A program made the translations under genes and the position numbers. Positions 57,096 to 64,000 of a stretch of 64,000 nucleotides of DNA are shown here, in pieces; the stretch's first letter is position 1; every line of letters starts with the position of its first letter. The notes beneath the pieces are model-generated. The model searched no databases. It worked only from the letters and a program-made list of their open reading frames with translations, and was not told the origin of the DNA. Source of the DNA: Anisus vortex (taxonomy: Eukaryota > Mollusca > Gastropoda > Planorbidae); assembly GCA_949126835.1 (NCBI GenBank), contig OX421506.1, positions 15,809,447 to 15,873,446 of the forward strand, given 5' to 3'.

Positions 57096-57200
57096 GACAT
57101 TTGTATAGCGCTGCCAACAAACATTATGTAAGCTCAGAGCGCATTTAACATAACAACCAGGAACACGGATACAATCTATAGGCCAAGAGATAAAAGATTT
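57036..57200 (-). mobile_element. (AT)n/(AAT)n and LINE 3' tail
   Basis: After (AT)n at 57036-57080, an (AAT)n run leads into TTTGTATAGCGCTGCCAACA and GAGCGCATTTAACAT, the 3' end of the LINE family seen at 20223 and 54268, here on the minus strand. Confidence 0.7.
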
Positions 57201-57682
57201 TAAGGCATAAAATCAACAAATCTTAAAATGAACTAGAACCTTTTTTTCCCCACAATACTTTGCGCATGTAACAAGAAGTCAGTTTTGCCGACTTCAATAC
57301 TATTTCGTGAAAAGGGGGGGGGGAGCATTACAAATATATTAAAGAAACAATAAAACCAATCCACAAAATATAAATGTATTTAGAATTTAAATAAGAACAA
57401 TGCTTTGAAAAAAAAATAGATATATATATTAGCTTTTAATGAAGATAGATTGAATGAAAGTTGACATTATTTATAACGTTGAGTTGCTTTTTTTTTCTAA
57501 TCTGACAAATTACAGTTACACATTATTTGTTTATACATTCTTCCGTTGCGAGTATCTTATTTTCTTTACACGCAATCGAAAAATGGATAAACAAAAAAAT
57601 CACGAATATCAGAGATTTGTGTCCTATTTAATTTTCTTTCTACCTAACTACATAGAAAAGAATATTGATTAATATAGGCACT
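57201..57682. other. intergenic, no gene seen
   Basis: AT-rich spacer; one run of G at 57315-57324. A 72-residue open frame at 57454-57672 has no recognisable features. Confidence 0.35.
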
Positions 57683-58210
<528 letters not shown>

Positions 58211-58904
58211 TTCACATCTCTCTCTTTTTATTTTTCTATGAACTATTAGTGAAATAGATACATTTACCTGACTCTATACTTAATCTATTCGTCTACATCC
58301 ATCCAAACACCCGTCCATACATATAACTATTAACACAGAAACTTATTTTGGTTTAGCTTCAACACTGTGATTTAAACAACTATGTGAATACTATTAAAAA
58401 TGTTATAATAGTATTCTTTCTCAATTGTTTCAATTGGAAGTATTTTAAAGTTGTCATTGATAAACATTGTCAATGTATCATTTACTAAAAACGTTCAAGC
58501 CGTTTTAAAACTTTAAAAAAACACATCTCATCTAACCAAGTGTTATCTAATACAAATTTCTAGAGGCATTCTTGTATCACACCTGCACTGTTTGGATATA
58601 TAGGCCTACACATGCACTGGGTGCACAGAAACCAGGCTGCTACACGAAGAGCTGATAACACCAATTTTAGCCTTGGCCTAGAAATGTTGACTTATTTTCA
58701 AATCGTCTATTTCTCCAAAATGACACATAATACAGACATGTTTGAACGTATAATATAAACTACATAAAAGCACACCAACTGCAATGTACTATGTTGACAC
58801 TAGGAGAACCAAGTCTCATTTTATTAACCGATTTATAATATCTAAAAAATAAAATAAACAACAACAACAACTGTCGTACGAGCATTCCGGCTTTTATGAC
58901 CAGG
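58211..58904. other. intergenic, no gene seen
   Basis: AT-rich, no supported feature. Confidence 0.35.
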
Positions 58905-59245
58905 GAGTAACGATGCTAAGGTGTGACTCAAGGGAGATGGCACACAATGATCCTGTCCGAGACTAGCGTAGTAAAGGTAGACCTATGCCTCCGCAGTACA
59001 TGCACTACATTCTTCTCCCCACCTGCTAAATTCCCCAGGATCATTAACGCGATGGCTCGCTCGTATACCTGCACTGTCGCCCGGTAGTACAAATTCCAGA
59101 CCATAGTTCTGGACAATTAGGCACCCAGGCGTGGCTGAGACGGGCTTCTGTGCTCATTGCTTCCTCCCCAGTGAGATTCGGAGCATCCCAGCAATGAAAA
59201 CTAAAACTAGGACGCGCAATAGGGGCAGTCGCCCATGCGTTAACC
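58905..59245 (-). mobile_element. 470-bp interspersed repeat, copy 4 (first part)
   Basis: AGGATCATTAACGCGATGGC, CTCGCTCGTATACCTGCACT, ATTGCTTCCTCCCCAGTGAG and GCAGTCGCCCATGCGTTAAC follow the order of copy 2. The repeat stops at 59245 and its remaining ~85 bp (to GGCCCATGGGTACAG) are at 63376-63458, on the other side of a 4.1-kb insertion. Confidence 0.8.
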
Positions 59246-60130
59246 CAGAGGTTCTCAACCTTTTTCGGCTCACCACCCCCTTTTACAATTTGTTTCCGCT
59301 CACCGCCCCCCCCCACCTTTTTTTTAGCACCCATTCCCCACACCCCTCTGGAAGTTAAAGGGTCAATATAATTTCCGCAATTTTTCTTAGGCCGACCAGA
59401 TTTGTGTGCTTATTTATTATGTTTAAAAAAACTTAAAAGGTAACATATTGTAATAATTAATAGATCAAAAAATTACATAAACAAGTGTTTTAAGAAAATC
59501 AATATTAATGTGAATCGTTTGCTAGTAGTTGGTCTATATTTGTTTCAATTTTGGTTGCAAAATACTTAGGTCTCCAAGCTTCACTATATGCAGCTGGTTT
59601 TTCATTTTTGACAACCAAATGGTTTTAGCATAAAATCCACTTTCCACAAAAGAGGGAGATAAGAATGCAATACAAAAATTGTTGTTAAAACTCACTGACC
59701 TAGAGAAACTGATTGATTTTCTCCCAAAGAATCGCATTTGCTTTCAAAAACTAGAACACCGAATCCAAGTCTCAAACCATATATTTAAACGGTCATCGTC
59801 TGCTAACCAACATCTGTGTCTCTGTGTGCAGTAGCCATCGCTTGTAGTCCTCGTCAATGAACAATGAACAATATTTATTTTGCAACATAGTACAATAGTA
59901 CACTAAAGGCATAGATCTAGTCAAAGTCAACACAAGAAAAAAATTAGCAATACAAAATTATATCGAGACAATAATAGAACTACATATATTAGTAATAGTG
60001 TAATCTAAATCAGTGGTCGGAAACCAAAGACACGCGTGCCAAACTTGGCATGCAGAGCGATTTTCAATGACACGCGAGAGACATCCAGGAGATATTTTTT
60101 ATTGAAAAAAACAACAACAACATTTTCCGG

Positions 60131-61000
60131 TTCTGAATGAGGAAAACTAACTGTTGAAGCCGATGTTTCTGAATGAGGAAAACTGACTGTTGAAGCCGAT
60201 GTTTCTGAATGAGGAAAACTTACTGTTGAAGCCGATGTATCTGAATGAGGAAAACTGACTGTTGAAGCCGATGTTTCTGAATGAGGAAAACTGACTGTTG
60301 AAGCCGATGTTTCTGAATGAGGAAAACTGACTTTTGAAGCCGATGTTTCTGAATGAGGAAAACTGACTGCTGAAACAGGTGTTTTTGAATGAGGAAAACT
60401 GACTAATGAAGCCGTTGTACCTGAATTAGGAAAACTGACTAATGAAGCCGATGTTTCTGAATGAGGAAAACTGACTGCTGAAGCCGGTGTTTCTGAATGA
60501 GGAAAACTGACTAATGAAGCCGATGTTTCTGAATGAGGAAAACTGACTAATGAAGCCGTTGTACCTGAATTAGGAAAACTGACTAATGAAGCCGATGTTT
60601 CTGAATGAGGAAAACTGACTGCTGAAGCCGGTGTTTCTGAATGAGGAAAACTGACTAATGAAGCCGATGTTTCTGAATGAGGAAAACTGACTAATGAAGC
60701 CGTTGTACCTGAATTAGGAAAACTGACTAATGAAGCCGTTGTACCTGAATTAGGAAAACTGACTGCTGAAGCCGGTGTTTCTGAATGAGGAAAACTGACT
60801 AATGAAGCCGTTGTACCTGAATTAGGAAAACTGACTAATGAAGCCGATGTTTCTGAATGAGGAAAACTGACTGTTGAAGCCGATGTATCTGAATGAGGAA
60901 AACTGACTGCTGAAGCCGATGTTTCTGAATGAGGAAAACTGACAGCTGAAGCCGATGTATCTGAGTGAGGAAAACTGACTGTTGAAGCCGATGTTCCTGA
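60131..61000. repeat. 36-bp minisatellite, ~24 copies
   Basis: The unit TCTGAATGAGGAAAACTGAC plus TGTTGAAGCCGATGTT repeats with a limited set of variants (CTAATGAAGCC, GCTGAAGCC, GTACCTGAATTAGG). Because 36 is divisible by three, the minus strand stays open for 349 residues with a 12-residue repeat (SFPHSETSASTV). Copy 1 of element E has only about one unit, so the ORF is an expansion product, not a conserved protein. Confidence 0.92.
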
Positions 61001-61520
61001 CACATTGCAGTGAGTTGAACTTGCATTTACATTTGCACTGGAATGGATTTGCATTGAAACTGGAAATATCTTGCCGTAAAAACAAATTCAAAACATTTAA
61101 CTACAAGTACGTCCGTATGTTAAAGAATATATTAAGATAGATAGTTGGGCTTTCTCAGAAGTACATAGAAGCACACAAAGCGGAATTTTCTAATCAAAGG
61201 CAAAACTTTCAAACTGGACTGGACTAATTTTTTTTTATAGCACACCAAGCCTAACTGGTTTGATATTACTAAACCTTCTTAAATGTATATATTTTTTTTA
61301 AAATGAAGGAATATTGGCGATTTTAAAACGGAGCTATCTGAATTTTGAACATTTAAAAAATGGCCATCCCAATGAGCCCATTTGCGGAAAAAATCTGGGA
61401 GGGAGCTGCATAGGAAAATGATCTGCTGATCTTAACTGCATTCGCTCTTTTACTTTCTGCTTTTGGTTCAACTTAAACTTGTGAAAATATTTTACCGCAC
61501 ATGAACGCTGTTTTAAGCAT

Positions 61521-62475
61521 ACATCTCTTTGCAGATGACACCATCCTGTACGCTCCAATCGATAGCCCTGATGATGCTGTCCACTTACAGGAAGACCTCC
61601 TAAAGCTAGAGGCCTGGGCATCGAAATGGCAAATGGAGTTCAACGTCGATAAATGCCTCCTCCTCTCTGTTTCCAGAAAAAGAACTAAGATACCCACTAG
61701 CTATACTTTAAATGGCCAATCTCTTGCAAGGGTGTCAGAAGCTAAATACTTGGGTTTGAACATCACAGAAAATCTCCACTGGGGCATACATGTTCAATCC
61801 ATTGTTGCCAAATCTAACAGAGTCTGCGCCTTCATCCATAGAAACCTAAAGGAATGTTCCAAGAAAATTCAGACCCACTGTTATAAAAGCTTAGCTCGCC
61901 CCATCCTAAAATACGCCTCGCCAGTTTGGGACCCCCACCAGCAAAACTTGATTGACAAACTGGAGATGACCCAGCGACGCGCAGCACGTCGAATACTAGA
62001 GGACTACAGCACCAAATCAAGCACCTCTGCCTTAGTAGCAAAACTCTACCTAGATACACTACAACAACGAAGAGCAATTGACAAAGTGTCCATGATTTAT
62101 AAAATCATCAACGACCACGTGGACCTTTCGACCCAAACGAACAGAATGCAGAAAGTGTCCCGCTCTACCCGAGGCATCAGCTCAAGCTGCATGTCCCACA
62201 TGCACGCACCGACGTCTACAAACATTCTTTTTTTCCGTCAGCCATTAGGCTGTGGAACAATTTGGACCAGGCCTCCATCACTGCCCCTACAGTTCCAGCC
62301 TTCCAATCGTCACTAAAGTGCTGGTCCAAAAACCTAAAGTGACACTCTTTTATCTGTATATAACTGTTGTTTGCTGTGTTATGTTTGCTATGTTATTTTA
62401 TGTGTATTTAAATTGTGGACTTTTTCCTCGGTTCTACGGGGTCTCCACAGTATTACGAAGAAGAAGAAGAAGGTC
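61521..62475 (+). pseudogene. 5'-truncated non-LTR retrotransposon (RT C-terminal half)
   Basis: The open frame to 62316 reads SIHLFADDTILYAPIDSPDD (palm motif with FADD catalytic aspartates), then ASKWQMEFNVDKCLLL, SEAKYLGLNITENLHWG, LARPILKYASPVWDPH and LEMTQRRAARRILEDY. This is the palm-thumb region of a jockey/CR1-type RT. The last ~50 codons are frameshifted (the usual end is recognisable in another frame: NILFFRQPLG...). The fingers, endonuclease and ORF1 are missing. It ends in GAAGAAGAAGAAGG. The upstream frame from 61501 is host element E, so the apparent ATG is not a true start. Confidence 0.85.
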
Positions 62476-62977
62476 ACTTAAAATTGACCGTTTATTAATT
62501 CACACAGATTAATTACATTTAAGAGAGTTTTTATGTTAATCATTATTGAATCATGGAAACATTTTTTTAAATTAAAGGCAGATAATTAACCCGTTTCACT
62601 TAAGCTAATATTTCTAATGATTTTTCGTTTCTTTTATAAACAATGAATGGCTTACAATTTATAACTTTGAAATGATCTAACTGTAAAAAGTATTGGAAAA
62701 TTATATAAATATTATATGACCAAAGAGATTATATGTATATTTTCAAACATTACATTAACTACCCAGTTTGTATGATTACTACGTATCTACTCTGTTTAAA
62801 GCTAATATGTTCATCTTTCCGGAATATCAAATGTATTAAAATTAAAGGACATATCCATTATCTCAGTCTTAATATCAATAACATCGGCACCAAGACATCA
62901 CCATGTTCTTAATAATAGGACGAGTCCACGCTACCAGTCAAGCAAGCTTTACTTTTAGCTTACATTTATTTGAGAAC

Positions 62978-63060
62978 AGGGATCGGTCGGCGGCAGGGAA
63001 TAGAACCTGCAACTTGCCCTTTAAAAGTCCGATAAACTTATCACAGAAACAGCCGGCCGC
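62978..63060 (-). mobile_element. SINE family B fragment
   Basis: AGGGATCGGTCGGCGGCAGG, GAATAGAACCTGCAACTTG and CAGCCGGCCG: the head and part of the body, minus strand. Confidence 0.7.
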
Positions 63061-63375
63061 ACACCATCCTTATCTAATACTGACCCCTACTTCTTCGAAA
63101 AAAATTTGCGATTCCTGTTTCTTATTAGTATTATAATAAGTAGGCCTACTGTTGGGGGATATTAGATATTTAGCAGCACTTGCGTTTACATAACATTTCT
63201 TCCAAAAACTAATCGATTCAAATAGCTGAGGTGTTCAAAATATATCAGGTACGTTTGTACTGCCCACTTGCCATTCACCGCCCCCAAATCGCCCCCTGGA
63301 ACGTTAACGCCCCCCTAAAGCTTCTCACCGCCCCCCCCCCCCGGGGGCGATAACGCCCCCGTTGAGAACTTATGC

Positions 63376-63458
63376 CGTTAACCCAACATTGAACTCGTAT
63401 AGGGAGCGTGTCGTTGGTTTTGAGACTTCGCCGCTTTTAGGCCCATGGGTACAGAATT
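63376..63458 (-). mobile_element. 470-bp interspersed repeat, copy 4 (second part)
   Basis: CGTTAACCCAACATTGAACT to CTTTTAGGCCCATGGGTACAG completes the repeat interrupted at 59245. Confidence 0.75.
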
Positions 63459-63482
63459 GCATTGTATTGGCTTATGACTTAT

Positions 63483-63629
63483 AAGTACAGACGTTCCTTC
63501 TAAACAGAAGACTATTATGTCCATTAGGCCCAAAACTCCTGCAGGTCGACAGGGATTCGTCGGCAGCAGGGCCAGAATTCGGGCCGTATTGTTGACAGTT
63601 CGGTGAACTAACAGCAGCACCAGCCGGCC
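63483..63629 (-). mobile_element. SINE family B
   Basis: GTACAGACGTTCCTTCTAAA, GGCCCAAAACTCCTGCAGGT, GTTGACAGTTCGGTGAACTA and CAGCCGGCC; near full length, minus strand. Confidence 0.75.
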
Positions 63630-63721
63630 TCACGTATTAACCAGTTCCATCCTGTCATTTTAATGAACAAGTGTTTATTCTGACTATTATACCCATAATA
63701 TAATGCCGGTGTAGCAGATAT

Positions 63722-63842
63722 CACCAGTTTCTTTGGCCACATCATACTAGGTGATTGTGTGGCCAGCACTATGCCCACCCGCCTTTACTTTATCCCAACT
63801 AATGTCACGTACCCATCAGAGCTTGGTAGACTCAGGGACATA
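63722..63842 (-). mobile_element. SINE family A fragment at right edge
   Basis: TTTCTTTGGCCACATCATAC, GTGTGGCCAGCACTATGCCC and GTACCCATCAGAGCTTGGTAG on the plus strand are the inverse of the family A 3' half. The last 150 bases of the window show nothing identifiable. Confidence 0.65.
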
Positions 63843-64000
63843 TATAAGCATAGACGTAATGAATTGAAAGCTATCAAATGTATTACTGGAATACAAAAAG
63901 GCTGTCAGATTATGAACATATTATAGAGAAGATATACTATATAAGCTGACACTATACTACGGTATACAAGGGGATGTGTGGCCAGTACAATACTTTTTTA

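Larger units (their letters stand above)
60012..62890 (+). mobile_element. element E, copy 2
   Basis: It begins CAGTGGTCGGAAACC and is collinear with the reverse complement of 4740-6178. The two differ chiefly by a 36-bp minisatellite (60131-61000) and a LINE (61521-62475) present only here. Past the LINE the match resumes (GGTCACTTAAAATTGACC, ACAGATTAATTACATTTAAG, ACATTACATTAACTACCCAG). Confidence 0.7.
59246..63375. mobile_element. 4.1-kb hAT-like composite insertion
   Basis: The left end CAGAGGTTCTCAACC faces GTTGAGAACTTATG at the right. The 8 bases CGTTAACC stand on both sides (59238-59245 and 63376-63383) and fall inside the 470-bp repeat, which is thereby split. CAGxGGTTCTCAAC ends and an 8-bp duplication indicate hAT. 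No transposase is left: the interior is element E copy 2, a LINE fragment and a SINE remnant. One extra base at the right end leaves the exact terminus uncertain by one. Confidence 0.8.

Noticed and set aside
60005..61054. 349-residue Ser-rich repeat protein on the minus strand
   Set aside because: A 36-bp minisatellite inside a transposon; the related copy at 4740-6178 has about one unit and no equivalent ORF.

Overview
The window reads as eukaryotic nuclear DNA, most likely from a heterobranch or pulmonate gastropod mollusc. It is AT-rich, the genes are split by GT-AG introns, and the space between them is packed with tRNA-derived SINEs, non-LTR retrotransposon tails, hAT, piggyBac and P-type DNA transposon debris, minisatellites and (TATC)n tracts. 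The taxonomic guess rests on remembered resemblance of the SINE and LINE tails to snail repeats; nothing here proves a species.

Two protein-coding genes can be reconstructed completely, both on the + strand, in tandem: gene 1 (19274-29914) and gene 2 (34709-50512). Each has 14 exons, and every one of the 14 exons has the same length and phase in both genes. Each encodes a 482-residue secreted zinc metalloprotease: signal peptide, an M12B/ADAMTS-type catalytic domain with HExxHxxGxxH and a Met-turn, an ADAMTS cysteine-rich segment, two PLAC-like six-cysteine modules and a basic tail. By hand count the proteins are about 81% identical. There is no room for a prodomain. No other intact gene was found.

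Layout. 1-15.9 kb: a repeat graveyard (hAT transposase relic, LINE tails, SINEs, an element called E here). 15.95-32.37 kb: duplication unit 1, from a palindromic ~44/87-bp satellite through gene 1 to a 24-copy 50-bp array. 32.38-51.17 kb: duplication unit 2, starting with the same satellite and carrying gene 2; it has gained a probable solo LTR, a 62-copy 38-bp array and a LINE fragment. 51.2-64 kb: SINEs, MITEs, a 500-bp (TATC)n tract, and a nest in which a 470-bp repeat is split by a 4.1-kb hAT-like element that itself contains element E, a 36-bp minisatellite and a 5'-truncated LINE.

The two units act as natural empty-site controls for each other. Several transposons present in one unit are missing at the same place in the other, which gives exact ends and target-site duplications: piggyBac-like TTAA MITEs (three copies), a THAP-bearing P-like element with 8-bp TSDs, and a 470-bp repeat. 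All similarity statements are by eye; no alignment or database search was run.
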